From Eucalyptus grandis (Eukaryota; Streptophyta; Magnoliopsida; Myrtales; Myrtaceae): a stretch of DNA of 64,000 nt. Location: contig NC_052613.1 in the NCBI RefSeq assembly GCF_016545825.1, forward strand, positions 34,298,844-34,362,843, given 5' to 3'. Numbering within the stretch: position 1 is the stretch's first letter; each line of letters begins with the position of its first letter. The translations under genes and the position numbers were made by a program. The notes beneath the pieces were generated by a model. It saw nothing but the letters and a program-made list of their open reading frames with translations, was not told the DNA's origin and did not search any database. This document shows positions 49,499 through 61,825 of this stretch, piece after piece.

Positions 49499-50617
49499 TG
49501 TGACATCCCGAAATTTGACCCTATTTCGAATATATGAAATTGTTATTTCATCAACACGCTTATAGTTATTTTACTTTGAACTGATTACTCATCAGTTAAC
49601 TAATCCATTGGGTGAGCCCGTAAAGGGTTATAAATGCGACAAACTAGAGAATTCGATCAGAATTCAACCGCTCGACCATAATAATCGACAAGGGTCAATA
49701 CTACACTGTTATAAATCAATTAGCGAACGGATATAAGCCGATTGGATGGAAGTACATAGTCGAATTGTGGGTGGTTCCGCATGATTACGATATTCGCGTC
49801 GAACGGCAATAAACTGATTTTCTATTGATACTATATTCAGGATACGCAATTGAACTCTTGCGATTACATGACAACCGAGGATAGTCTACGATTCGAAGAT
49901 GCACAAACGTGAGTTGAAAATTATCGACCACATGTCAAACGCAGGAGAACCCCTAAAAGCTACTCGATAGATTAGGTCGTACTAAAGTCGCATTTGATCA
50001 ATTTTAACCACGAAATTTAATTCGATTTCGGGTATCGAACTTTCGTGGGTTTCACGATTTAATTATTAGATGTTGTCTCATCTTTCGTCAAATTTTCGAT
50101 GAGTCCGAAATTTTTTGGAAAAAGGAATTTTCAGACAAGAAGAAAAGGGAAAGGAAAAGAAATCCGAATGAATTTTGCTGCCCAAAAGATCTATTTTTAA
50201 GAAATTAGAAATAAGAAGATATTTGAGAGGGTAAGGATAGGCTTAGAAGACTTTAGGGGCAAGTAGATAAAATGTGATGATGAATTTAGAGATATTATCT
50301 TAGAAACCTTTTTTTTTTTTCTTTATTTTCTTCTCTCTCCCTCTTTCTTCTTCCTCTCCCCCACGCTACTTTCTCTCCCTCCTCTGCAGACAACCCACCT
50401 CCTTCATTTTTTCACCATCTTCTGGGAGAAGTACACTAATGATGCCATAAGTTGTGTACGGCGCTCACTTTGGTGCCAAAAGTTTTCGTCGGATCAGTTA
50501 AGTGCCAAATCGGAGGAAAAATGATCACTTTGGTACCATCAGCGAAAAATTCTGGCCAAAATGATTACGTGGCTTTTATATTTAAAAAAAAAAAAAAAAA
50601 TTGACGTGGCTTAAGAT

Positions 50618-50700
50618 TGTCCACGGTGGATAGCATAAAACAACGCCGTTTTCCTTTCTTCATAAGAAACGACGTCATTTCTTGCCATCCACCGTGGATT
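50618..50700. repeat. Imperfect hairpin inside the MULE left end
   Basis: TCCACGGTGGATAGCA near 50620 pairs with TGCCATCCACCGTGGA near 50684-50699, with a loop of about 48 bases that holds words of the AACGCCGTT and AACGACGTC type. It lies between the terminal repeat and the transposase gene, in the probable promoter region. Confidence 0.6.
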
Positions 50701-51414
50701 CACATAAGAAACGACGCCGCGTTGCTCCATAGCAAAAAACGATGTCACTGAAGAGGGAGTAAAATAGGGTTTGTATACAATTCTCCTTGACGCCGGCCAT
50801 AGCTTGCTCACCCACCATCGTTCGCTCGCCCGCCATCGCTTGCCCGCCGTCGCTTGGCCACTGCTGTAGTTGCGCTGTCGTTCACGATCATTCAGGTTTG
50901 TCATGTTCTCTACGTGGATCAATTTTGCGAAAAATTTAGGGTTCCGACGGGCAAGTTAGGGCATAGAGGGCAAATTGAGGGGCAAATTGAGGGCTCGGCT
51001 CAGGGGGAAAGTAGTGAGAAAAGTGGTGGGGATGTCACTTTTATGGGGACGGAATAGAAAAATTGATTCTTCCATCGTTCGTTCGCTTTCTGTTCTGGGT
51101 GCGGAGGGGCTTAACTCGGAGGGAAACAGTGGTGGGACCGAATTTGCTTGTTTAATTAATTGGACTACTTTTGTGGGGGACCGAATGTGAATGTGATTGA
51201 ATTGAAAAATGGGTGGTGGAGACCTCTCTTTGTTTATTTAATTCGGTTTCTTTTGTTTCTGTAAATGCACTGAATTTGGGAGATTTTAGTTGCATTTGTT
51301 CCTTGACAACAAAACGACAAGGACCTACATGTGAAGTTGCCGATTCTGTCATGTGGTTCCAACAAAACGACAATGACTCTTTTTCTTCTTTTTTTCATTG
51401 GGTGCAACATCGAC

Positions 51415-54400
51415 ATGGACGCGAATCAAGTAGGCGTCATTATTTGCTACGGTGGAGAGTTTGTTATTGGCACTGAAGATTGGGAATATATTGGTGGAAA
51501 TGAAGGTATTATTTATGTCAATGTTTGTAAGCCATCATATATTGATTTTCTGAGAGATTTGGTGCATTTTTTACGATGCAAAGTGCAAAAACGACATTAC
51601 TGTGTTCCTGGGAAGAAATTAAAGGATGGGTTGAGATTTTTTAATGACGATAATGGTATTAAGGATATCATTTACCATTATCTTCACGGTGAAGAAGTTA
51701 AGGTATATGTTGAGTATTATAGTGAGGATGAGGATGAGGATGAGGATGAGGATGGGGATGAGTAGACGACCGCTGAAGGAGGAGCAGTGAGGGATCCTGT
51801 TCAAGTGAGTAATCAGGTCGGGGATGAGTTTAGGTTAAATGAAGGGCAAAATGAGAGAGAGATAAGTCATATTGATAGATATAAACAATCCTTGTTTGGC
51901 TAATCTCAATTGGTGAACAGAGGAGCATTAAATTCATTAGAAACACGAAGGAATTTGTGAGAGTTAAGTGCTCACAACCTAATTATTCGTGGAAGCTCTA
52001 TGCCACGCTTTGTAAGAATGGGTCATTCTAGATTGGATCCTTTCAGGAGGAGCATATTTGTCCAATTATCTTTAACAATAAAAGGGTAACAAGTGTGTGG
52101 TTATCAAAACATTTTTTCAATATTATCAAAACAATGCCTGAGATCAAAAGACCTCAATTCCAACGGTTAGTGAATGAGCAATTAGGGGTTAATGTATCAA
52201 TGAATCAAAACCCATGTTGAAAATATTGATGGGTGGGTATAAGGAAGAATATGCGCAGGTATGAGATTATGTTGGCGAATACATGTTTCAAAACCCATCC
52301 AGTATAATATATGTAGAGGTTGTGGAGAGGTTACTCTCTAATCTTGGGTCTAGATTTGATAGATTTTATGTCTGTTTTGATGCATGCAAACGGAGCTTCT
52401 TGGTTGGTTGTAGAAGAGTTATATAATTGGATGAATGCTTTCTAAAGGGTTTATGCAAGGGGGAGTTATTGGCTGCTGTGGAGAGAGATGCCAATAATCA
52501 AATGTTTCCGATAGCTTGGGCGGTGATGAAGATAGAGAACAAGGATATTTGGTCCTGGTTCCTAAAAAAATTTAATGGCTGACCTTGAGATAATCGATGG
52601 GGGAGGATGGACATTCATGAGCGGCCAATAGAAGGTAATTCCATTATCAATTAATTCATTCTCTTTTAATATTAATCACTTGCATATTTTACTTGACTTG
52701 TATGTATTTGTTTGAATTTTTTTAGTGACTTATTCTTGCATTGGCTGAGTTGATGCCACATACTGAGCATAGAATGTGCTCGAGGCATATATATACAAAC
52801 TGGTCAAGGAACGTCATAGGAGATAGGCTGCGGAAGCAATTCTGGCAGATAGCGAAGAGTACCAACATGGCTAATTTCAGATTAGCCAAACAGGGACTGT
52901 TGCAGCTAACAAATGAAGGTTTTAATGCACTCTTCTAGATAGAAGCTAAGCACTAGTGTTAAGCCTTCTTTAATGAAGAGTTCAAATGCGATATCATTGA
53001 TAATAACCTCAGTGAAGCTTTCAATGACAGAATTTTAGAGGCCGGGTGGAAACTAATCATCAGCATGCTTGATAATATTTGAGTTATGGTCATGACTAGA
53101 CTACATAGGCAAAGAGATGAGGCTACGAAGTAGACTAGAAACTGTGGTCCTAGGATTGTGAAAAGATTGGATGCAAACATTACTACTAATAGATTTTGAC
53201 ATCCATTTTGGAATTGAGATAATGGATATGAGATTATTCAAAATCATGATAAGTATGTTGTCAAGTTAGATAGAAGAAAGTGTTCATGTCAAGCTTGACA
53301 ACTGAATGGAATTCCCTGTGTCCATGCCATTTGTGCTAGTAAGATGAAACAAGAAAACTCAGATGATTACCTAGATGATTGGTACAAAAAAGCTCATACC
53401 TTACTTCATACCAATTCATGATGCAGCTTATCAAAAGCAGCAAATTTTGGGAGCTAACAAATCATGAAAGCCCTCTACCTTTACCACTGAAGAAGCCAAT
53501 AGGAAGGTAAAAAATGAGATAAAGAATGCAGCAGAAAGATGCATCAAGTTAGAGGATGAGTAGGACTGGGGAAAAGATGAAATGCTCCTATTGCCACAAG
53601 GAAATGCACAATAAAAAAGGTTGTGAGCTGAAAAAGTAGCATCAACAGCAAAATGTAATGACTGATTTAGTGCCAGGGACAAGACTTACTAAAGAGCTTC
53701 TTGTTAGGCCTACTGAAGGGATGACAGAAGGCCCTGTTGTAATGCTTACTGAAGGGCAGACAGAAAGCCTTGCTGTAAGGTAAGTATCCTTTTTGCCTCA
53801 GTAACTTTTTAGTTCATATTTGATAGAGTTTGATGGTTGACCATGTGGTCTGGCTTCTCTTGTGTTTTTTCTCTATCATGCACTTATAATTTGAGAAGTT
53901 TTCTCCATTTGTTTCCACCATGAAAATGAGTAGATATCTAATTATTTGTTATAGTTGGTCATAATCCTAATACAATATATTGTTGTAAGGCTTACTAAAG
54001 GGCCAGAAAAAGGCCCTGTTGTAGGCTCAAGTTCAGGGATAGGGACTGGAATGGGCAGGACATCAATAACAACAACTAAGTCCACTATTGACCAAACAAG
54101 AAAAAAATTTCCTGTAAGTTGTACATCGCTGTGTTTGTCTTTTATGGGCTGAAATTTAAAATTGTTATGTGTTTCTCAAATAAGGAGACGATCAACTGTA
54201 CAAGTTGTAGAGGTTGCTCCCCAATTTGTTGCTGTTGAAAATGATGCACCATAGTGAACAAGAGGAGCTCTTGGAAAAAGATTCAGGCAATATGGTTATG
54301 AGATTTACACAGATAAAACGTATTAGAATGACTATTTTGAATGTAAGATTTGTAGACCTCATGCATTTAATTTGTTGTACTTCAATTATTTTGGTTGATA

Positions 54401-54755
54401 ATATCGCTATGTTCCTGTAGCCTGGGAGAACTTCAGAGGTACTTCTCTCTCAAGGTGGGCAAACTCAAGAATTAAAGGCACAGCCAAAGAAGAATGCTCC
54501 AAAGAAGAAGACAGCGGGTATAGCTGCAAAACAACTATTCAAAAAGAACCCAGCACCAATTCCATCTCAACCAACGATTGAGAGCAATAGTGATCATATG
54601 GACCAACACATGACACGTGCTAGAACAAAAATAGCCGCTGTCAAGAACAAGGAAAATGAGGTGACAAAAAGCCCAGTTAAAGAACCTGTACATCTAGTTC
54701 AAAAGAGTACTTGGATTATGAATCAATTCAAAGCTCCAAGAGAAAAAAGAGATTG
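51415..54755 (+). pseudogene. MULE transposase (mudrA type), decayed
   Basis: The likely start is ATG 51415 (MDANQVGVIICYGGEFVIG), giving an N-terminal domain ending in an acidic EDEDEDEDED run near 51725-51765. The transposase core includes LDECFLKGLCKGELLAAVER near 52428 and PIAWAVMKIENKDIWSWF near 52510, keeping the first catalytic aspartate region. The second site reads TFMSGQ where families usually have SDQQ. After an apparent intron, LALAELMPHTEHRMCSRHIY resumes near 52737, and NNLSEAFNDRILEA lies near 53003. A SWIM zinc finger (CSCQA...GIPCVHAIC) lies near 53285-53333, then a basic low-complexity tail. Many stops and frame changes make it inactive. Confidence 0.85.
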
Positions 54756-54959
54756 AGGTGTTATGCATATTGACTGATGGGAGGGTGCTGGACATGGTCT
54801 CTTTTTATGTGGTGTTGGACATGTTCTTTTTTATGTTTTCTTTTTTTAGGAGGGTGTTGGATATTATATCTTTATTGATGGTAGTTGCTACCATTATTTT
54901 TGCCTGCATATTGCCATTGTTTTTTTTAAAGAGGGTATTGAACATTCAGTGATTGAGGA

Positions 54960-55500
54960 GTAAAGTTAGACATGTTTTTCTTTTGTAAACAATCAATCAA
55001 TGTCAATGGCAATAGCTATTTTTGTTATTTTCTCTTGCATTGGTTTCGGTTAGTAATGCTAGCAAGACAGTTATTAGTTATGTTGTATAATTTTTTTTTG
55101 CAATGTTACTTATAATGTTTATTATTTTTAGAAGTTGCTGTTGTTGATTGAAATTGTGGATTATAATGAATTTGTGGGTTCTAATTATAAGAACAAAATG
55201 CACTAGCTCATAAGAAGCTCCATCTTCTTGAATGAGCAATTTTGGATACTAGTGCATCTTGTTACATCAACACTTGTATGGACTGGTGCAAGAAGATGCA
55301 CCAACAACTTAATTGGTGCAAGATGCACTATGACTAGTGCAAGTCAAATGACGTTTGAAACTAACATGTTCTTTTTTAAAAAAACTTGTGCAATACAGAT
55401 GATCACTTTATAATCGCGACTGGCACTTAAATGATCATTTTATAAAAACTTGGCACTCAAACGATCACTATTTACAACTTATGGCATGGAAATGGTCAAT
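54960..55500. other. AT-rich stretch with an isolated MULE-end-like segment
   Basis: No gene. At about 55395-55490 the sequence repeats the style of the terminal repeats (GGCACTTAAATGATCA, CTTGGCACTCAAACGATCAC, ACAACTTATGGCATG), although it lies more than 1.2 kb from the true right end. It may be the end of an older element or a displaced subterminal repeat. Confidence 0.5.
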
Positions 55501-55504
55501 CGCC

Positions 55505-55685
55505 ATGGTTTGTCACCAAATAAAAAATGCAGCAAACCATTACCAAATAAAAAATACTGCAAACCATTACAAAATAAAAAAATGCAGCAAACCATTACCA
55601 AAAGCTTTCAATGCAGCAAATAAAAAATGCAGCAAACCAGCAAACCTATTACCAAATAAAAAATGCAGCAAACCATTATATTTGA
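55505..55685. repeat. Short tandem repeat of AAATAAAAAATGCAGCAAACC type
   Basis: About six imperfect copies of a 25-35 bp unit with the words CCAAATAAAAAATGC and AGCAAACCATTAC. The frame crossing it is repeat-derived. Confidence 0.8.
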
Positions 55686-55964
55686 AGCAAAAACTAAACA
55701 AAACAAATATTGACAATACACAACTAAACAATAAAACTTTTAAGTTACTACAATTAATGCATTCCAACTTCAACATTTCATTTCTACCATAGATTACAAC
55801 AAAACATTTTGCTCCATACAAAAAAACCAAAAACACATTTTTTTAATTCCATATTCCACGTTTTCGACTATGATAGACATACAAACTTCTTCTCATTACT
55901 CACTTTACATTTGAATGAACTACCCAAGAGAATAAGAACACAATCAACGTTCGATAAAAGTTTC

Positions 55965-56382
55965 ATTCAATTTTCAGCCTTGAAACCTCCCTATTCAAAT
56001 GGTCCACCAGAGATGTTAAACCCTTCATTTGAGCTTGCATTGAGTTGACATCCTCCAACTCGTCCATTAATGTAGGTGGAGATTAATGTTGGCCTTCAAG
56101 TAACTCCAAGATCACCTCTATCGCTCGATTAGAGAATTTCTTATCAACCCATTTGAAATATTTGCACTTCGAGCATTCTCTATATTTGCCACACCAATAT
56201 AATCTTCTCCTGGGATTCAATTAAGTCCTAGATATTTTTCTCGGACTCGGTAACCCACAATAACAGTAACACTCACCATCTAATTCGTTTATCTATTTAT
56301 TTATTTATAGGAATGTGATCTGCTGCTAAAGTTTATGCCCTCCATTTGCAAGAGTGAGCTGATAACTTTGGGAGAAAATCGA
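55965..56382 (-). pseudogene. GRF zinc-finger gene in the MULE, broken
   Basis: Read on the minus strand it matches 57517-57963 but has several stops: in the N-terminal part (around the TAAATAAATAAATAGATAA run), in the GRF domain (ISRT stop LNPRRR) and after EGQH. Its C terminus continues past the duplication edge into SMQAQMKGLTSLVDHLNREV and SRLKIE before a stop at about 55965, the probable original end (a short coil). GRF zinc fingers bind nucleic acid. Confidence 0.7.
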
Positions 56383-58854
56383 AGTATGCACTCGAATTGG
56401 TCAAATTGGAGATTTAGGGTTTTCAACTTCTGGTTTTGGTCGAATTTGGGGATTTAGGGTTTTTTATTTGGGGGAAAAGGGTAAACACGTTGTTTTGTTC
56501 TTTGTATGCTAATTGTATTCTCTGGTGATCCACGTCGGCGTCAAAAATTAATAAAAAACTGCCACGTCAAATTTCTGGCCAACCAAATCGGCGATGGCAC
56601 TAAAGTGATCGTTTTTCAAAATTTTTGGCACCAAAGTGATCCAACGGAAACTTTTGGCACCAAAGTGAGCGCCGTACACAACTTATGGCACCATTAGTGT
56701 ACTTCTCCCCCATCTTCTTCTTCTTTTATTTTCTTCCTCCCTCACTTTGTCGTCCATCACCATCATCCACGCCACCATCATCCCACAATCACCGTCGATC
56801 ACCATCTCCACCACCGCCAGCACCACCACCACCTTGGCCGCACCACCATCACCACCGTAAAGCCGCCGTCCACCCAAGTCAACCCGAGGCCACCATCAAG
56901 CCGAGCCACCCTAGGTGGCCGTGAGCTTGAGGAGCTACCACCGCCACCGTCGAGCCTCCGTTTGAGTCGCGAGCATCATGTTCTTGACACTGTTGCATTG
57001 CCGTCGCTGCGAGCCTGCCGTCGTCGAAAACCCATGAGTTAATTTCCTAATCATGGATTAGGGCGTTAATTGCGTTTCGGGAGTGGTTAGTTTAGTACTA
57101 ATGCCGATTAGTGTTAGTTAATCTTAGTTTATTATTAATTGCGATTAAGGATAGTTTAGATTAAATTTAATTACGATTAGTGTAAATTTTTTTGATTAGT
57201 TTAATTAATTGTGTTTAGTTTAATTAATTGAGTTTAGCTTTATTAATCGTGATTTATTTAATTAATCGCAATTAGTATAATTATTGACGGATTAGTCGTT
57301 AAGTAGAATTTTATACTCGTTTTCTTGGATGAGATTGTGCATAATTTCGGTTGTTTGCGTGCATGATATTGTGCTATTGATTGCCCAATTATAAATTTTA
57401 TCTAATATTTTCAAAAAAGGTTTTTGGGCAAGGAAATAGAAAAAAATGAGGTGTCGGGTTTGGACGCCAAATTTTACATGTTAAATAAAACAATGAGGTT
57501 TTAGAATAGAAGTGTGCTAAGTTTGACGGGTTGATTTCAAATACGAGACCATGTACGAATATTTTAAACCCTTCATTTGAGTTTGCATTGAGTCGACATC
57601 CTCCAACTCGTCCATTAACATAGGTGGAGGTTGATTTCGGCCTTCAAGTAACTCTAATATCACCTCTGTTGCTTGATCAGAGAATTTCCTATCAACCCAT
57701 TTGAAATATTGGCACTTCGAGCCTTCTCTATATTTGCCGCACCCATGGAATCTTCTCCTAGGATTCAACCGAGTCCAAGATGTTCTTCTTGGACTCGGTA
57801 ACCCACAATAACAGTAACACTTACCATTTAATTGGCTTTTCTTATAGGAATGTGAGCCGCTACTGAAGCTTTTGTCATCCATTTGCAAGAACGAGCTGAT
57901 AACTTTGGGAGAAAATCGAAGTATGCACTCGAAATGGTCGAATTGGGGATTTAGGGTTTTCAACTTCCGGTTCTAGTTGAAATTGGGGATTTAGGGTTTC
58001 TTATTTGGGGGAAAACGGTAAACGGCATCGTTTTGTTCTTTGTATGCTAATTGTATTCTCCAGCGATCCACGTCGGCGTCAAAAATTAATAAAAAGCTGC
58101 CACGTCGCCAGCACCACCACCATCTTGGCCACACCACCGTCACCGCAGTAAAGCCGCCGTCCACCCAAGTCAACCCGAGGCCACCATCAAGCCGAGCCAC
58201 CCTAGGTGGCCGTGAGCTTGAGGAGCTACCACCGCCACTGTCGAGCCTCCGTTTGAGTTGCGAGCATCATGTTCTTGACGCTGTTGCGTCGCCGTCGCTG
58301 CGAGCCTGCCGTTGTCGAAAACCCGTGAGTTAATTTCCTGATCATGGATTAGGGTGTTAATTGCATTTAGGGGTGGTTAGTTTAGTAGTAATTCCGATTA
58401 GTGTTAGTTAATCTTAGTTTATTATTAATTGCGATTAAGGATAGTTTAGATTAAAATTAATTACGATTAGTGTAAATTTTTTTGATTATTTTAATTAATC
58501 ATGTTTAGATTAATTAATTGAGTTTAGCTTTATTAATCGTGATTTATTTAATTAATCACAATTGGTATTATTAGTGACGGATTAGTCGTTATGTAGAATT
58601 TTATGCTCGTTTTCTTGGATGAGATTGTACGTAATTTCAGTTGTTTGTGTGCATGATATTGTGCTATTGATTGCCCAATTGTAAATTTTATCTAATATTT
58701 TCAAAAAGGGTTTTTGGAAAGAAAATAGAAAAAAATGAGGTGTCGGGTTTGGAAGCCAAATTTTACGTGTTAAATAAAACAATGAGGTTTTAGAATAGAA
58801 GTGTGCTAAGTTTGATGGGTTGATTTCGAATATGGGACCACGTACGAATATTTT
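56016..58854. repeat. Direct tandem duplication spanning MULE end and LTR
   Basis: Copy 1 is 56016-57563 and copy 2 is 57564-58854. Copy 1 holds the MULE right end plus following LTR sequence. Copy 2 repeats both but lacks a 247-bp piece equivalent to 56569-56815, which holds the MULE terminal repeat and the 9-bp target duplication. The junction sits at a short TTTTAAA match. The copies differ at scattered bases. Confidence 0.85.
57517..57963 (-). CDS. GRF-type zinc-finger ORF (duplicate of the MULE-borne gene)
   Basis: This 148-residue open frame has a GRF-like zinc finger: CYCYCGLPSPRRTSWTRLNP, then RRRFHGCGKYREGSKC, with YFKWVD after it. The pattern CxCG...TSxT...NPxRRFxxC...CxxFxWVD is typical of the family, which binds single-stranded nucleic acid; many plant copies resemble At1g43920. 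An internal methionine (MDDKSFSSGS, about residue 28) is a more likely start. Unlike the copy at 55965-56382 it has no stop. Its last 14 residues (YSYMVSYLKSTRQT) come from LTR sequence beyond the duplication junction, replacing the original coil. It lies in transposon DNA, so function is doubtful. Confidence 0.6.
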   Translation of the reverse strand: MKTLNPQFDHFECILRFSPKVISSFLQMDDKSFSSGSHSYKKSQLNGKCYCYCGLPSPRRTSWTRLNPRRRFHGCGKYREGSKCQYFKWVDRKFSDQATEVILELLEGRNQPPPMLMDELEDVDSMQTQMKGLKYSYMVSYLKSTRQT

Positions 58855-59703
58855 ACCAGAATTTTTAAATATGAAAAAAATTGCCAAGTTTATTATTTGA
58901 AAACGAAGTATTGTGTTTTTGGCTAAATAACGGCAATAAAAGTTGGCTTGATTGATGGTGTGTTTGAGTGGTCATTTAATCAAACCTCTCACCCAACGGG
59001 AGTTTGAGGGGCGATGTCCGATTTTATCAAATGCCCAGCGGGAGTCCAGATGCCGAGTTGTGGTTGAGGCCGGACCGAAGCTCCTTTAAAGAATGCCATT
59101 TAGGCGGGGGTTCTAGATGATGCCATGCCGGATGGGGTGGGACGATGCCCGGTTATGCCGGAAGACCTCCGACACTTGTGTGGGCCGTGGCCCGAAGGGT
59201 CGTAACAATTGGAACACATGTGTCGACAATGCGCATGAAATTCTAGTATGTGTTCTGATTGTTATTTACGCACTTTACACTATTATTGCTCTGCAAGACG
59301 TGCTAATATGCAGGGGTGTGCCGAGGCGAGGTAAGTTTATGTGTGGTGTGTGCTTAGGCTGCCTTCGAGGCAAATTCGCGTCCTAATCGAGGTTTAGAGA
59401 TTTAACTCGCTGAGATTTTATCTTACCCCGTTGTTGTCAAACATTTTTAGGTCCGTAGTATGGAGTGTCGCCCTATACGTTTTGGGGTCCCTTGGGACAT
59501 GGATGTGGAGATTACTCTATATCCTATCCGTGGGACCGACCGAACTCGCGAGCTTGTGGTTACGACAATATGGGTAGATGAGGGGTTGGTACATGTGGTG
59601 CCCCACAACTTCAAAGCGTGGTTTATTAGGGAGGCGAATGATGATCGGGTGGGTTCGCTTCATGGTTTTGATGGACCGCCCGTCAGAAACGTGGGAGGGC
59701 AAG
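58855..59703 (+). other. LTR sequence between the duplication and the nested solo LTR
   Basis: Continuation of the 49499 LTR. It contains the candidate 17-nt micro-exon at 59314-59330 and the acceptor TTTTTAG ending at 59450. The frames at 59117-59708 are LTR sequence and match no protein. Confidence 0.7.
59314..59330 (+). other. Candidate 17-nt micro-exon in the LTR
   Basis: GGGTGTGCCGAGGCGAG lies between TAATATGCAG and GTAAGTTT, equivalent to 22539-22556 although the exon sequence itself is quite different. Confidence 0.45.
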
Positions 59704-61439
59704 TGTGACATCCTGGATTTTTCAGTTCTGCTTTTAATTAAATTAATCGGGCCTTTCATCGACGCGCCTATAGTGCTATTCTCAGAGTCGATCACTCATG
59801 AGATAACTAGACTATTTGGGGAAGTCATTAAGAGATTTAAAGCAATAGACTTGAGGATTCGACCAGGAATCGGCTATTCGACCGTGTTCATCTACCGAGA
59901 TTATTACGACACAGTAAGATCGATTAAAAATTAGAGATAGGTTGGTTTAAATGAGATATGTGGTAAACGTGGGTGATTCCACTAAATTGCAAAATTCTCG
60001 TTGATCGGCACTAAATTGATTTTTCTATCGTTTTGGTACCCTGTGTTCGTAATCGAAACCTCGAGATTTTCACGACAACCGAGAGTCGCCAATGTGTCAA
60101 AAAGGTTTCGGGTGGCTCAAGAAAATTGACCACGAGTCATTTGCACTAAAAAAAATTCTAAAAGCTATTCGGTAGGTTAGGCCACGCTAAAATCGTGTTT
60201 AATTGAAATTAACCGCAAATTTGAACCCGATTAAAGAAATTGAAAGTCCTGTCATGTTACAAGTCATTTTAGGAATGTTGACTCATCTTTTGAGAAATTT
60301 TCAGTAAGTTTGAGATTTTTACGAAAAATCGATTTAGACGATTCGGAAAACGAACGGAAATTCGAATCAACCAATTTGAAGGGACTTTTGGCATCTAGTG
60401 TAATTGAATTGGTGACAGGAAATTTCGTGGGCTTTTCCTCAACGAATCAGACCTCAATCGGAGAGGTTTGTTCCAAAATTGGATTCCGAGAAAAAGGAAA
60501 TAAAATCGGAATTGAAGGAAATGACCGTTTTCGTTGCCCGAGACTTGTTGTTTAGGGGAAATTTGGTGCGAGAAAGCAAGTGAGGATCAAGTGCTTTAGC
60601 ATGGGGATTTTTGGGGACTAAATTGGACTAAACAAGAGCAAGTGGGACCAAGAAATTTCGGTTATAGGATTTTCCTTTAGTTTTCTTTTTTTTCTTTTTT
60701 ATTCCCCTTTGGCAACATCTCTCTTTCCCTCGCACAATTCTTCCCTGGCCGACGGTTCCATGCAAGTGGGTCTTCCCTTTTTGCTTTGAACGTTGACCGA
60801 TGCCCCCCCCCCTTTCTCCTTATCCATTTACGTGCACCCTTCCTTCTCTCTCTTGCTCTCTCTCTCTCGCATAATCTCTTTTTATTTTTCCCTCATGGCC
60901 GACCATCTCTGTTGCTTTATCCCCTCCCGTTGACCGACACCCCCTTCCCTTATCCCTTATCCCTTCTCCTTTCTATTTTGTCTTGCACGCCATTCGACCG
61001 TCCCCTCTGCCCGCCCTCAGCAGCTTTATCTCCTTTTAATTTCTATTCTGTTGAAGACCCAGCAAGCCATCGAAGCTCCATCCCATCTTCACGCTGCAAG
61101 CCGCTCGATCGTCCCCTTCTCTTTCGTTATTTTCCACAGAAGCAATGTCAATCCACCACCTCACCGGGATTCCTTGGCCGCGCCACCAACAAACCGACCA
61201 ACAAGCTTAGCCGTGCAACATTAAAACCAGCAGAAACTTTGAGCCTTCTAGGCCCGTTTTGGCCTGTTTCCGGACCCTGAAAGCCGTCGCCACTTTGGAG
61301 AAGATCGAGCCCCGTCGCATCCCCGTCAATTTGATCCGAGTGGATCGTTAAACAAGTGAGTTTAACTCACTAATCCTCGCTTAGTAAGTTAATGACGTTT
61401 AATGGTTGATTAGATTAAGTTAAGATGGATTAGGTGGTT

Positions 61440-61470
61440 AGATTAGATTAGATTAGATTAGATTAGTGAA
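61440..61470. repeat. GATTA microsatellite
   Basis: GATTA repeated about six times (TTAGATTAGATTAGATTAG) in the solo LTR, just after the donor-like site. Confidence 0.9.
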
Positions 61471-61825
61471 TTTAATTAATTGCCAATACATGTTAGGTGG
61501 TTAGTTAGTGCAATTAGTGAGTAAACATGTTGGTTATTATGGTGCAATCTGTTTATTTATTTAAGCTTTAATTTGTGCTAATTTTGTCTGATTGTGATTT
61601 TAGGATATATTCCTAAATTTATTTATTTTTAGTATTTAATTGGAAAATAACCGGGGGTCAGTTTACAACGCCAAAAATATTTTGGTGGACTATATAGAAT
61701 GGTGGGATTTATGGAAAGGAAATTATTGTATTTTGGCTAAGGCTAACCGTGTACCCACACACGAGTATTTTTATCGGGTATGACAAAAATGGAGAAATAG
61801 TCAGATGATTAGACCAATAATTACG

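Larger units (their letters stand above)
50424..56709 (+). mobile_element. Mutator-like (MULE) DNA transposon inside the LTR
   Basis: Terminal inverted repeats start GGGAGAAGTACACTAATG on the left and end with the complement on the right; similarity continues inward for over 60 bases (GCCATAAGTTGTGTACGGCG). The element is flanked by perfect 9-bp duplications CCATCTTCT (50415-50423 and 56710-56718), as expected for Mutator. It carries a decayed mudrA-type transposase on the plus strand and a decayed GRF zinc-finger gene on the minus strand near the right end. Total length is 6286 bp. Confidence 0.95.

Noticed and set aside
58040..58333. 97-residue plus-strand frame and its mate at 56685-56924
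   Set aside because: They are the two copies of the duplicated LTR segment rich in CCACCA; they have no recognisable domain.
60786..61280. 164-residue frame with leucine/serine-rich start resembling a signal peptide
   Set aside because: It lies wholly inside a solo LTR and reflects CT-rich composition; the equivalent regions of related LTRs have no such protein.
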